Origin: JALOKP01 sp963800865
GTDB taxonomy: Bacteria > Acidobacteriota > Polarisedimenticolia > J045
Reading direction: 5' to 3'
Assembly: GCA_963800865.1 (NCBI GenBank)
Contig: CAWDCL010000004.1
Span: forward strand, 1,550,001 to 1,614,000
DNA length: 64,000 nt
Shown: one piece after another, positions 1 to 7,891 of the stretch
How positions within the stretch are numbered: the first letter of the stretch is position 1
Layout: each line of letters begins with the position of its first letter
Notes under the pieces: generated by a model
What the model was told of the DNA's origin: nothing
The model's database searches: none
The model's input: only the letters and a program-made list of their open reading frames with translations
Position numbers and translations under genes: made by a program

Positions 1-298
1 TCCCCTCGAGCTGGCGCCTGAAACGACGCAGGTCGGCGCGCGTCGCGAACCGCGCGAGCAGGAACTCGGCCGCCGCGCGGACCCGCTCGTCGTCGGGGTA
101 GGCGGCAAGGAACGAGAGCGCCTCGTGCAGGCGCAGCACGGCGTCGGCGCGCGGCAGCCGGGCGCGGTCGAGCGCGGCCATCGCCGCCAGCTTCTCCTGC
201 GCCGGCGCTGGGCCGCACTCGGTCCGCAGCGCTTCGAGTCGGGACAGGGCCCCCGTCGGGGCCGGGCCGGGGCGGCCGCGGGCCGGTCGTCGAGCCAT
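1..298 (-). CDS. Hypothetical protein, N-terminal part only (runs off the window)
   Basis: Reading leftwards from an ATG at 298 the frame stays open to the window edge, giving the first 99 residues of a protein that begins MARRPARGRP. A strong ribosome binding site (GGAGGAA, 7 nt before the ATG) and a TAGAAT hexamer at 328-333 support the start. The visible part is rich in Arg, Ala and Leu and looks helical, with no signal peptide and no motif I recognise. The gene lies downstream of the DUF4388/J-domain gene on the same strand, but with its own apparent promoter. I cannot assign a function; the C-terminal end lies outside the window. Confidence 0.6.
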   Translation of the reverse strand, partial: MARRPARGRPGPAPTGALSRLEALRTECGPAPAQEKLAAMAALDRARLPRADAVLRLHEALSFLAAYPDDERVRAAAEFLLARFATRADLRRFRRQLEG

Positions 299-327
299 GG
301 CGGTGTTCCTCCGTCGTTGCCGCGGGG

Positions 328-333
328 ATTCTA
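328..333 (-). promoter_or_regulatory. Candidate -10 element for the truncated gene at the left edge
   Basis: The hexamer TAGAAT on the minus strand lies 30 nt upstream of the ATG at 298, followed by GGAGGAA. No convincing -35 box is visible at 16-18 bp spacing, so this is a weak call. Confidence 0.25.
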
Positions 334-357
334 CGACGGCGCCCGCGCCGGGAAGGA

Positions 358-1803
358 CTACCCGCCGAGGAGCGGGGCGAGGAACGGGTCCCGGCGCGCG
401 GCGAGCAGCGCCGAGGGCTCCCTGGCCGCGACGCGCACGACCAGCTCGCGCCCCCCGCTGCGCATCGCCTTCTGCAGCCAGCTCCTGGCCTCGACCTCGC
501 GCCCGGCACGCGCCAGGCAGAGTGCCAGCGCGCCGAGCGCCGCCGCCGAGTCGGGCACGCTGCGGGTCAGTGCCGCCAGCCGCTCGATCGCCTCCTGGCG
601 CCGGCGGGGGTTGCCGGCCAGGAGCAGCGCCGCCGCGACGCCGATCTGCGGGTCGCTGGAGTCGGTCTTCAGCGCGCGCTCGAGCATCTCGAATGCTTCC
701 ACGCGGCGCCCGGCGGCCGCGGTCTCGCGGGCCTGCTCGTAGAGCCGCCGCGCGATCCGGGCCGGCGGCACGATCTCTGGGCCCTTCTTCTGCTTGTCCC
801 AGCGCGCGCGGGCCTGCGGATCGGTGAGGACCTCGATCGCCTCGTGCAGCAGGCGGAAGGCGTTCTCGATCTCCTTGTAGTGGCCCACGAACGGCCCCTG
901 GCGGAACCGGTCGGGGTGGAACTGGCGCACGGTCCGGTAGTACCCGCGCCGCGCGTCGGTCGGGGACGCGCCGGGGGCGCAGCCGACGAGCGCCGGAAGG
1001 TTCTCGGCCGCCGCGGCGGCGAGCCAGCGCTTGATCGACTCCTCGGTGACCTCCTCGAGCGGCTCGTCGTCCTCGGCGCCGGCCTCGGGCGGCGCCGGCG
1101 CCTGGACCAGTCCGGCGCGCACCAGCAGCTCGAGCGCCGCGCGCGCGGCCGCGGGCGGCAGGGGAGCGACGCGCGCCGGCAGATCGATCGTGACGATCGG
1201 CTCGGCCAGCGCGGCGAGCACCGCGCGCTCCTCGTCGGTCAGGCCCAGCGCGTCGACCAGCGCGGAGTCGGTGGGATCGATCGTGGCCCCGGCCCTGGCG
1301 GGCACCGCGGGGCCGCGCAGCTTGGCCCGACCGCGCGCGAGCAGCACTGCGGCCGCGGCCGCGGGCCAGCCGATCGCCGGCTCCGGGCCGAGGTCCAGGC
1401 GTCCCGCGCGGACCTCGAACGTCGTTTCGCTCGAACTCGCGAGGTCGGCCACGATCTCGCCCGCCTGGGCCAGCAGCAGCGCCTGCGCCCGATCCGCGGG
1501 GAGCGCGCCGTGCGCGACCAGGAGGCCCGCCGCCAGCGGCTGGGACCCGAGCGCGGTCCGCAGCGCGGCGACGCGGTCCTCGTCCAGGTCGGCCAGCTCG
1601 CCGCGCGCCAGCAGCCACTCGAAGAAGCGGTCCTCGGTCGCGTTGGAGAGGATCGAGCGGATCACGCCCTGCTCGAGCACCAGGCGCCGGACGAGCTTCC
1701 TGCGCTTGAGGTCGACGACACCGGTCGCGCGCACCGCGCCGAGCATCCCGAGCAGGGTCTCGAGTGGCGTCGTGCCGAGCCGCCCTTCGGGGGGGATCTT
1801 CAC
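358..1803 (-). CDS. DUF4388 / J-domain / TPR protein
   Basis: The 481-residue protein has three parts. Residues about 10-135 match the DUF4388 (PATAN-like) fold found in regulatory and gliding proteins of Acidobacteria and Myxobacteria. A DnaJ-type J domain follows, with its HPD tripeptide near residues 296-298. The C-terminus, about 345-440, consists of TPR-like helical repeats. J domains stimulate Hsp70; the partner here is unknown. I chose the GTG at 1803 because it overlaps the stop of the upstream gene (GTGA), a typical coupled start; an ATG at 1830 would add nine residues and a 31-bp overlap. It is the last gene of a three-gene minus-strand operon with the protease-like and SPOR-like genes. 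Confidence 0.75.
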   Translation of the reverse strand: MKIPPEGRLGTTPLETLLGMLGAVRATGVVDLKRRKLVRRLVLEQGVIRSILSNATEDRFFEWLLARGELADLDEDRVAALRTALGSQPLAAGLLVAHGALPADRAQALLLAQAGEIVADLASSSETTFEVRAGRLDLGPEPAIGWPAAAAAVLLARGRAKLRGPAVPARAGATIDPTDSALVDALGLTDEERAVLAALAEPIVTIDLPARVAPLPPAAARAALELLVRAGLVQAPAPPEAGAEDDEPLEEVTEESIKRWLAAAAAENLPALVGCAPGASPTDARRGYYRTVRQFHPDRFRQGPFVGHYKEIENAFRLLHEAIEVLTDPQARARWDKQKKGPEIVPPARIARRLYEQARETAAAGRRVEAFEMLERALKTDSSDPQIGVAAALLLAGNPRRRQEAIERLAALTRSVPDSAAALGALALCLARAGREVEARSWLQKAMRSGGRELVVRVAAREPSALLAARRDPFLAPLLGG

Positions 1804-3038
1804 CGGTCCCCGTCGAGCGTCCGCGCCCACGCCGCCACCAGCTCGTCCCGCGAGGCCCCGAACGCCTCGTCGAAGGCCCCCTCTTCGGCTGCGCCGCCGG
1901 CCAGCAGGTCGATCAGCCAGATCAGGCGCGCCCGGCCGTGCTCCTCGTCGAGGAACGCCGTGAAGGAGAGCGCGGTCGGGTAGCTGAACGGCTCGAGCCC
2001 GACCCCGCCCGCGGCTTTCGCCGCGGCGCGCACGGCCGCTGCCGCGCGCGCCGGATCGCGCGGCTCGAGCCGCTGCGCCATCCCCTCGTGCAGCCAGCGC
2101 GGCACGCCGCCCGGCCCCTTGGCGGCGATCAGCGCGTGGACCAGCTCGTGGCGCACGACCCGCACCAGCTCCGGCGAGGTCGCCGTCACGCCGCCGACCG
2201 GCAGCCGGATCTTGCCGTCGAACAGCCCGGCCACCTCGGCGCCGGTCTCGGTGGTGTCGTGGAACTGGGCCTTCGTGTAGAGCACGACCGGGATCGCCCG
2301 CGTGGGGTAGACCGCCAGCTCGCGCGCCAGCTCGCCGTACGCCTCCTCGAGTGCCTCGAGCACCAGGCGCCCCGCGGCCTCGTCGCGCGTGCCGTCGAAG
2401 GAGAGCGTGAAGTGCGCCGTGAGCGAGCGATCGTAGCTCCCCTCGGCGGCCAGCTCGCGCCGCAGCTTGGCCAGCCGCTGCGTGAGGCCGGTATCGCCGG
2501 GGCGCGCAGCAAGCGCCGCTTCGTACTCGGGAAGCGCGTCCGCGAGCCGCCCGTCGCGGTACCAGGCCTCGCCCCGCAGCTCGTGCAGCCAGCCGTCGTC
2601 GGGGTGAGCCAGCAGCCCCTGGTCGGCGAGCATCAGCGCGCGATCGGCGTCACCGGCTCGCAGCTCGAGGAAACCCAGCTCGGCCAGCGCGGGAAGCAGC
2701 GTGGGGGAGAGGTCGAGCGCCTTGTCGTAGGCGTCGGCAGCCGCGGTGGCGTCGTGCGCGCCCACGAACGCGCGGGCGCGGAGGACCCACAGCTGCGCCA
2801 ACCGCTCCTCGAGCCGCGCCTTGAGCTCGGCCGAGCCGGCGCGACCGAGCTGCTCCTGGAGCCGTGCGATCTCGCCGTCGATCTGGGCGGCGGTCGGCGG
2901 GGCGGGCGTCGCCACCGGGGGGGTGGAGCGCGCACCGGCCTCCGCTGCGGCCGAAGGGCCGATCGCCAGCGCGAGCGACAGTGCGAAAAACAAGCCCCTC
3001 GCGGCGGAGCGCACCGCGCGGGAGACGGGTCGGTCCAT
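1800..3038 (-). CDS. TPR protein with gluzincin-type metalloprotease (peptidase MA-like) domain
   Basis: The 412-residue protein starts with an export signal (hydrophobic core followed by a PSAAAEAG cleavage region near residue 30). TPR-like repeats fill about 60-200. The C-terminal half holds HELVH at 297-301 with a downstream WLHEG glutamate at about 318, the HExxH...E arrangement of zinc metallopeptidases of the peptidase MA-like type. It is probably periplasmic. The frame is open further upstream to 3281, but that would overlap the preceding gene; ATG 3038 lies 14 nt after that gene's stop and directly precedes the signal peptide. Substrate unknown. Confidence 0.75.
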   Translation of the reverse strand: MDRPVSRAVRSAARGLFFALSLALAIGPSAAAEAGARSTPPVATPAPPTAAQIDGEIARLQEQLGRAGSAELKARLEERLAQLWVLRARAFVGAHDATAAADAYDKALDLSPTLLPALAELGFLELRAGDADRALMLADQGLLAHPDDGWLHELRGEAWYRDGRLADALPEYEAALAARPGDTGLTQRLAKLRRELAAEGSYDRSLTAHFTLSFDGTRDEAAGRLVLEALEEAYGELARELAVYPTRAIPVVLYTKAQFHDTTETGAEVAGLFDGKIRLPVGGVTATSPELVRVVRHELVHALIAAKGPGGVPRWLHEGMAQRLEPRDPARAAAAVRAAAKAAGGVGLEPFSYPTALSFTAFLDEEHGRARLIWLIDLLAGGAAEEGAFDEAFGASRDELVAAWARTLDGDR

Positions 3039-3052
3039 CGGGCCTCGGAGCG

Positions 3053-3916
3053 TCAGCGCGTCTCGATCGGGCGCGGCGTTCCGCTCTGCCGGAAATAGTC
3101 GGGCACGCTGCCGATTCCGGCCACCGCGCTGTCGCGGTCGGGGTAGCTGCCGTACAGCAGGCGCCAGCAGGTCCGGCCGTTGGACTCCGCGGGCACGACC
3201 GTCAGCGGCCCGGACGGGACGCTCTGGAAGGCCCGACGCACGTTGGCGGGGTCGCAGGCCAGGAGGACCTGCAGCGACCACGGGGCGGCGCGCGCCGTCT
3301 GCTGTCCCGCGGCGGCCGCCTCCTCGATCCGTCCCGACTCGACCAGCGATCGGACCGGGGAGCCGGTCCCCGCTTCGCGCCGGAGCGACGCCTCGGACGG
3401 GGCCGGCCGGGCGGGCGCCGGCAGCGGCGCCTCGGCGGCGGGCGGGACGATCCGGGCCACCTCGGGCTCGCGCTCCGGGGCGCGGGCCGGAGTCTCGGGC
3501 AGGGGCCGGTAGTCGACGGGCGGCTCGGCCGGAGGGACCGGGGTCGGGAGCGGGGCGGGGGGGGTCTCCCGGGCCACCGCCGGCGGTTCCTCGACGGCCT
3601 GCGAGGAGTCGGTCGCGGCGGCGAGGCGGGCATTCTCCTCGGCCGAGATCATCTCGTCGGTGCTGCTCCGGAACCAGAGCGCGGCGCCGACCAGCAGGAT
3701 GACGATGCCGCCGACGATCGCGGCCGTGAAGAAGGCCTTGCCGCTGCCCCCCGATTCCTCCGCGTCCTCGTCGCCGTGCTCGGCGGAGTCGCCGCCGACG
3801 ATCAGCGGCCCCTCGTAGCGCAGCTCGTCGCCGCGCTCCCGCTGCCGCTCCCGGCCGTCCCGGGTCGTGAAGAGATCGTGCTGCTGCCCACCGTCCCGCC
3901 GATCGTCGGAACTCAT
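3053..3916 (-). CDS. Single-pass membrane protein with C-terminal SPOR-like domain
   Basis: The 287-residue protein has a charged cytoplasmic N-terminus of about 60 residues, one transmembrane helix at about 62-84, and a long Pro/Ala/Glu-rich linker. The C-terminal region of about 70 residues, with the pattern WSLQVLLAC...CWRLLYGSYPDRDSA, fits the SPOR peptidoglycan-binding fold. This topology is typical of FtsN/DamX-like proteins that bind denuded septal peptidoglycan. GGGGAGGAG lies just upstream of the ATG. It leads the operon with the two downstream genes. The SPOR call rests on pattern recognition, not on an alignment. Confidence 0.6.
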   Translation of the reverse strand: MSSDDRRDGGQQHDLFTTRDGRERQRERGDELRYEGPLIVGGDSAEHGDEDAEESGGSGKAFFTAAIVGGIVILLVGAALWFRSSTDEMISAEENARLAAATDSSQAVEEPPAVARETPPAPLPTPVPPAEPPVDYRPLPETPARAPEREPEVARIVPPAAEAPLPAPARPAPSEASLRREAGTGSPVRSLVESGRIEEAAAAGQQTARAAPWSLQVLLACDPANVRRAFQSVPSGPLTVVPAESNGRTCWRLLYGSYPDRDSAVAGIGSVPDYFRQSGTPRPIETR

Positions 3917-4009
3917 CCGGTGTCTCCTCCCCGCGCCGACTCCGTCGCGGATCGTTCGCCGGGGCCGACTCGGGCTGCGCGCGGCGCCGGGGCTCGGGAG
4001 CCGGACGTC

Positions 4010-4015
4010 ATTATA
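4010..4015 (-). promoter_or_regulatory. TATAAT -10 hexamer upstream of the SPOR-like operon
   Basis: A perfect TATAAT on the minus strand lies about 95 nt upstream of the ATG at 3916, in the 136-bp gap between lepB and the SPOR-like gene. There is no good -35 at 17 bp. An AT-rich perfect -10 in such GC-rich DNA is suggestive. Confidence 0.35.
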
Positions 4016-4052
4016 GGGCGGCTTCCCGCGCCTCCGGGCGGGTGCGGGCGGG

Positions 4053-4745
4053 CTAGTGAATCCGGGAGAAGATCCGCTCCGGCCGGATGCGGCCCGGGTT
4101 CAGCAGCTTCCGGACCATCGAGACCGGCCGTTCGAGCCCGGTGCGCAGGTGATCGTTGGCGTCCTCCCTGTAGGAGAACCAGATCAGGAAGGCGCGTCCC
4201 TTGACCAGGGAGCGCGGGACGAAGCCCCAGGCCCGGCTGTCTCTCGAGTTGTCGCGGTTGTCGCCGAAAGCGAAGTAGCTGTCGGGAGGGACCGTGACCG
4301 GCCCGTACGACTGCATCGCTTCGTTGTTCTCCGGCTTGACGTACGGCTCGTCGATCGGCCGGCCGTTGATCGAGACCACGCCGCGGGTCATCTGCACGAT
4401 GTCCCCCGGCAGGCCGACGATCCGCTTGACGAAGTCGACGTCCGGGTCCTCGGGGAAGCGGAAGACGACGACGTCGCCGTGCGCGATCGGGCGCTGCCCC
4501 AGCCAGCCCACCGGCTGGTCGCCGGGAGAGCCGTAGATGAAGCGGTTCACGAGGATGTAGTCGCCGACCAGCAGCGTGTCGAGCATCGACTCGGTCGGGA
4601 TCTTCGACTGCATGAAGACGAAGGTCCGCGCGAACAGCAGGAAGAGCACCGCGACGACGATCGTCTCGAAGTACTCGCGCAGGATCCCCTTCGCCGGGAA
4701 AGCGGCCACCGCAGGCTTCGCGCCGTCCCGGGCCTCGCTCTTCAT
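4053..4745 (-). CDS. lepB: Signal peptidase I
   Basis: The 230-residue enzyme cleaves signal peptides of exported proteins at the outer face of the inner membrane. A single N-terminal transmembrane helix (about 27-46) is followed by the family boxes: the nucleophile in IPTESM (Ser53), the general base in VKRIVGLPGD (Lys107), and the GDNRDNSRDSR box near the C-terminus. The frame is open upstream to 4898, but the ATG at 4745, just after the stop of the LOG-family gene (4751), gives a normal short cytoplasmic N-terminus. It is probably transcribed with that gene. Confidence 0.95.
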   Translation of the reverse strand: MKSEARDGAKPAVAAFPAKGILREYFETIVVAVLFLLFARTFVFMQSKIPTESMLDTLLVGDYILVNRFIYGSPGDQPVGWLGQRPIAHGDVVVFRFPEDPDVDFVKRIVGLPGDIVQMTRGVVSINGRPIDEPYVKPENNEAMQSYGPVTVPPDSYFAFGDNRDNSRDSRAWGFVPRSLVKGRAFLIWFSYREDANDHLRTGLERPVSMVRKLLNPGRIRPERIFSRIH

Positions 4746-4750
4746 CTCGC

Positions 4751-5323
4751 TCAACGCTCCTCCAGGACACTGCCTTCGCTCGGGGACGCCAGCGCCAGCA
4801 CGACGGCTTCGTCGGGGCCGGCGGCACGACGGGTGGCGCCGAGGCAGCGGCGCTCGAGCCGCCCGGCCCGGGCCAGATCGTCGGACAGTTTCTCCCAAAC
4901 CGGGTCGAGAAGCACGATCGGGCCCGGCAGGGCGTCCAGCCGGGCGTGGGCCCAGAGCATCGCCAGCTCCGCCAGCGTCCCGGCTCCGCCGCCGACGACG
5001 ACGAAGCCCCGCGAGATCGCGAACATCCGCGCGGTGCGTGCGAACAGGTCGTCTTCCTCGATCTCCAGCGAGACCCAGGGCGACGGGCGGCGCCAGGCGA
5101 AGCTCCGGCAGGTCACGCCGATCGCCTCGCCGCCGGCTTCCCGGGCCCCGCGCATCGCCGCTTCCATCACCCCCCCGTACCCGCCGGTGACGACGGCCAC
5201 GCCGCGCCGCGCCAGCCCGGCGCCGACGGCGCGGGCGTTCTCGAACGCCTCCGAGCGGGGCTCCGCGTCGGAGGCGCCGAAGACCGCGACGCCGCGTTCG
5301 CGGGGAGAGAGGGGAGCGGCCAG
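4751..5323 (-). CDS. LOG-family (lysine decarboxylase-like, TIGR00725 type) protein with apparent CTG start
   Basis: This Rossmann-fold protein of the LOG family has the conserved GGYGGVMEAA and GGGAGTLAEL motifs. LOG enzymes are nucleotide-binding, and some are cytokinin-activating phosphoribohydrolases; the role here is unknown. The first canonical start (GTG, 5200) would cut off the first beta strand. The same frame continues upstream with the family N-terminal sequence GVAVFGASDAEPRSEAF and stays open to a TAA at 5375-5377. No ATG, GTG or TTG lies there; the best placed codon is CTG at 5323, giving 190 residues. If CTG is not used, the product is 149 residues (4751-5200) and probably non-functional. 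Confidence 0.7.
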   Translation of the reverse strand: MAAPLSPRERGVAVFGASDAEPRSEAFENARAVGAGLARRGVAVVTGGYGGVMEAAMRGAREAGGEAIGVTCRSFAWRRPSPWVSLEIEEDDLFARTARMFAISRGFVVVGGGAGTLAELAMLWAHARLDALPGPIVLLDPVWEKLSDDLARAGRLERRCLGATRRAAGPDEAVVLALASPSEGSVLEER

Positions 5324-5470
5324 GGGTGCCTCCGCGGGAGGGGGGGCGAGTCGCCGCCCGCCCCGAGCCGGGGATTATTCCACGCGCCCCGCGGCGTGCC
5401 AGACGGGAAGGGGTCCGGTATCATCCGCCCCGCTTTGCCGGAAAACCGTACCGCTCGGAGGAAGACCCCC

Positions 5471-6055
5471 ATGATGGCCCGTGCGTCCCTGGCTCCCGCG
5501 GCCCGCCCCGCATCCCTCCTCCCCCTCGTCCTCCTGCTCGCGGCGCTGCTCGCGGCGGCCGGCTGTTCCGGCAAGCGCGGCGCCGACTGCCCGGAACGGG
5601 AGCTCGTCAAGCAGGGCGAGGTGGTCGCGGACATGACCGTCGTCGGGCTCGACGGCAAGGCGACTCCGATGAAGTCGCTGATCGGCGGGAAGGTCGCGCT
5701 GATCGACGTCTGGGCGACCTGGTGCCAGCCCTGCAAGCTCGCCATGCCGCACCTGCAGGCGCTGCACAACCAGTTCAAGGACCAGGGCTTCACCGTCATC
5801 GGCGTGATGACCGACGCCAACGCGACCCGGATCGGGTCGAGCTACATGAAGGCCAACCCGGTCAGCTACCCGGTCGTTCTGGACGACGACGGGAGCGGCT
5901 TCGACTGCGCCTGGGGGACCGTCACCGGGATTCCGCTGATGGTGCTGGTCGATCGCGACGGCAAGGTGCTCGAGGTGTTCCAGGGGACCGGCGACATCGG
6001 GACGCTGCAGCGCCGCGTGGCCGAGCTCTTCGCCGCGCCGGCGCCGAAGGCATGA
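5471..6055 (+). CDS. TlpA/ResA-type thioredoxin-fold lipoprotein
   Basis: The 194-residue protein is a membrane-anchored thiol-disulfide oxidoreductase. A lipoprotein signal ends in LAAAGC (Cys32), and the redox motif WCQPC (Cys85, Cys88) follows a beta strand. A cis-proline loop (TGIPLMVLVD) completes the TlpA fold. Such proteins reduce apocytochrome or copper-chaperone thiols outside the membrane, so it could serve the ccm operon at 25946-31976, which has no CcmG; that link is inference. GGAGGAAG precedes ATG 5471, and a TATCAT hexamer lies at 5419-5424. Its stop overlaps the next gene's ATG (ATGA). Confidence 0.85.
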   Translation: MMARASLAPAARPASLLPLVLLLAALLAAAGCSGKRGADCPERELVKQGEVVADMTVVGLDGKATPMKSLIGGKVALIDVWATWCQPCKLAMPHLQALHNQFKDQGFTVIGVMTDANATRIGSSYMKANPVSYPVVLDDDGSGFDCAWGTVTGIPLMVLVDRDGKVLEVFQGTGDIGTLQRRVAELFAAPAPKA

Positions 6056-6762
6056 CCCGTCGCCTCATCCTCCTGTTCGCGGCACTGGCCGGGACGGGCG
6101 GTGCCGGCTGCGGTGCCTTCGAGCCGCGGCTGCCGGACGATCCCACGGCGCGCCACGAAGCGATCGCCCGGGCGGCATGGGGTCCCGAGAGCCCCGAAAC
6201 GCTGCAGAAGTACCTCGAGAGCCGGGCCGCCCTGGACCCGATCTACCGCAACTACGAGGACGGGATCCAGAACTGGGCGCTGCGCGAGGCGGCGACCGGC
6301 CGGACGTTCGGCCCGACGCTGATCGGCGTGGCCTCGATGCGCAAGCGGATCGACGACGAGGCCGGGCAGCGCGGCCTGACGTTCGACGACTACCAGCGGC
6401 TGACGATCCTCGTCTATGGGCGCTGGCTGCGCGCGACGCGGGACCCGCCGGTTCCCGAGGAGAGGGTGGTCCGGACGCTGAAGGAGATCGAGGTCGGCCT
6501 CGCGCGGCAGCTCGAAAACGCTGCCCACTCCGACGACGTCTCGATCGACACCGCCGCGCTCGAGGCGCGGCTGGCTTCGGTGCGCCACCAGGCGAAGTAC
6601 CTCGAGCCCTACGCGACGATGGACAGGCAGGCCACGCTGGACGCGATCGACCCCGCGACACGCGCCTGGCTCGGGGAACACCGCGCGGAGATCGAGAAGC
6701 TGGACTGGGCCTATTTCGACACCGTTCCGCCGCCGCGGGCCGAGGAAAAGAAGAAGTCCTGA
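6052..6762 (+). CDS. Putative lipoprotein of unknown function
   Basis: The 236-residue protein has a short hydrophobic signal with Cys20 in a weak lipobox (GGAGC). The mature part is hydrophilic and mostly helical, with no motif I recognise. The ATGA overlap with the thioredoxin gene shows translational coupling and suggests a shared function or substrate in the envelope. It ends 9 nt before the convergent UDP-xylose synthase gene. Confidence 0.65.
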   Translation: MTRRLILLFAALAGTGGAGCGAFEPRLPDDPTARHEAIARAAWGPESPETLQKYLESRAALDPIYRNYEDGIQNWALREAATGRTFGPTLIGVASMRKRIDDEAGQRGLTFDDYQRLTILVYGRWLRATRDPPVPEERVVRTLKEIEVGLARQLENAAHSDDVSIDTAALEARLASVRHQAKYLEPYATMDRQATLDAIDPATRAWLGEHRAEIEKLDWAYFDTVPPPRAEEKKKS

Positions 6763-6775
6763 CGCCGGAAGTCAG
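6759..6775. terminator. Small inverted repeat between convergent genes
   Basis: CTGAC (6759-6763) and GTCAG (6771-6775) form a 5-bp stem with a 7-nt loop spanning both stop codons of the convergent genes. No T-tract is present; weak evidence for a shared terminator. Confidence 0.2.
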
Positions 6776-7716
6776 CTCGCCAGACGCTGCCGGAAGTAGG
6801 CCACCGTCGCCTTCAGCCCGTCGTCGATGCCGACCTTCGGTTCCCAGCCCAGCGTCGCCTTCGCGAGCGTGATGTCCGGCCGGCGCTGCCGCGGGTCGTC
6901 CGCCGGAAGGGCCTGAAAGACCACCTTCGAGCGCGAGCCGACGAGCCCGATGATCCGCTCGGCCAGCTCGAGGATGGTCGACTCGACCGGGTTGCCGAGG
7001 TTGACCGGGCCGGTGAAGTCGTCCGGGGTGCTCATCAGCCGGATCAGCGCCTCGATCAGGTCGTCGACGTAGCAGAAGCTGCGGGTCTGGTCCCCCTTGC
7101 CGTAGATCGTGATGTCCTCGCCGCGCAGCGCCTGGCGGATGAAGTTCGAGACCACGCGGCCGTCGTCGGGGTGCATCCGCGGCCCGTAGGTGTTGAAGAT
7201 CCGCGCGACCTTGATCCGCAGGCGGTGCTGGCGCCAGTAGTCGAAGAAGAGGGTCTCGGCGCAGCGCTTGCCTTCGTCGTAGCAGGCCCGGATGCCGATC
7301 GGGTTGACGCTGCCCCAGTAGCTCTCGGGCTGGGGGTGGACGTTCGGGTCGCCGTAGACCTCGCTGGTCGAGGCCAGCAGGATCTTGGCCTTCACCCGCT
7401 TGGCGAGGCCCAGCATGTTGATGTTGCCGTGGACGGAGGTCTTGGTGGTCTGGACCGGGTCGCGCTGGTAGTGGATCGGCGAGGCCGGGCAGGCGAGGCT
7501 GTAGATCTCGTCGACCTCGACGTAGAGCGGGAAGGTGACGTCGTGGCGCATCAGCTCGAACCGCTTGTGGCCGATCAGGTGCTCCACGTTGCCGCGCTGC
7601 CCGGTATAGAAGTTGTCGGCGCAGAGCACCTCGTGCCCCGCGTCCAGCAGCCGCTCGCAGAGGTGCGAACCGAGGAACCCGGCCCCGCCGGTCACCAGAA
7701 TTCTCGTCCCGTGCAT
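6772..7716 (-). CDS. uxs: UDP-glucuronate decarboxylase (UDP-xylose synthase)
   Basis: The 314-residue extended SDR enzyme converts UDP-glucuronate to UDP-xylose with bound NAD. It has the GGAGFLG dinucleotide motif at 10-16, the STSEVYG strand at 116-122, the catalytic Tyr146-x3-Lys150 pair, and the RIFNTYGPRM and SFCYVDDL signatures of the UXS subgroup. It is full length for the family. GGGAGAGAG precedes the ATG. The 175-bp gap upstream suggests its own promoter. It would feed pentose donors to the glycosyltransferases encoded just upstream on the same strand. Confidence 0.9.
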   Translation of the reverse strand: MHGTRILVTGGAGFLGSHLCERLLDAGHEVLCADNFYTGQRGNVEHLIGHKRFELMRHDVTFPLYVEVDEIYSLACPASPIHYQRDPVQTTKTSVHGNINMLGLAKRVKAKILLASTSEVYGDPNVHPQPESYWGSVNPIGIRACYDEGKRCAETLFFDYWRQHRLRIKVARIFNTYGPRMHPDDGRVVSNFIRQALRGEDITIYGKGDQTRSFCYVDDLIEALIRLMSTPDDFTGPVNLGNPVESTILELAERIIGLVGSRSKVVFQALPADDPRQRRPDITLAKATLGWEPKVGIDDGLKATVAYFRQRLAS

Positions 7717-7891
7717 GCTCGCTCTCTCCCGGATGGATCCCCGCGCGACCGGACACCGCCCGCCGCGATCGCGGCGCCCTGCGCGTCAGCCGGCGGCGGA
7801 GAAGTTACCGCGAACCGGCCCCCTCCGGGCGGCGAACCCCTCCCGACGCGGGATTTCGGGGGGGAGGCCGGTCCGTCGCGAACGGCCCCGG
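7717..7891 (-). other. Non-coding gap between uxs and the glycosyltransferase genes
   Basis: This 175-bp gap holds an inverted repeat ACCGGCC/GGCCGGT (7814-7820 and 7866-7872) downstream of the glycosyltransferase genes, possibly a terminator, and the region just before uxs, which should contain its promoter. I found no clear -35/-10 pair. Confidence 0.3.
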
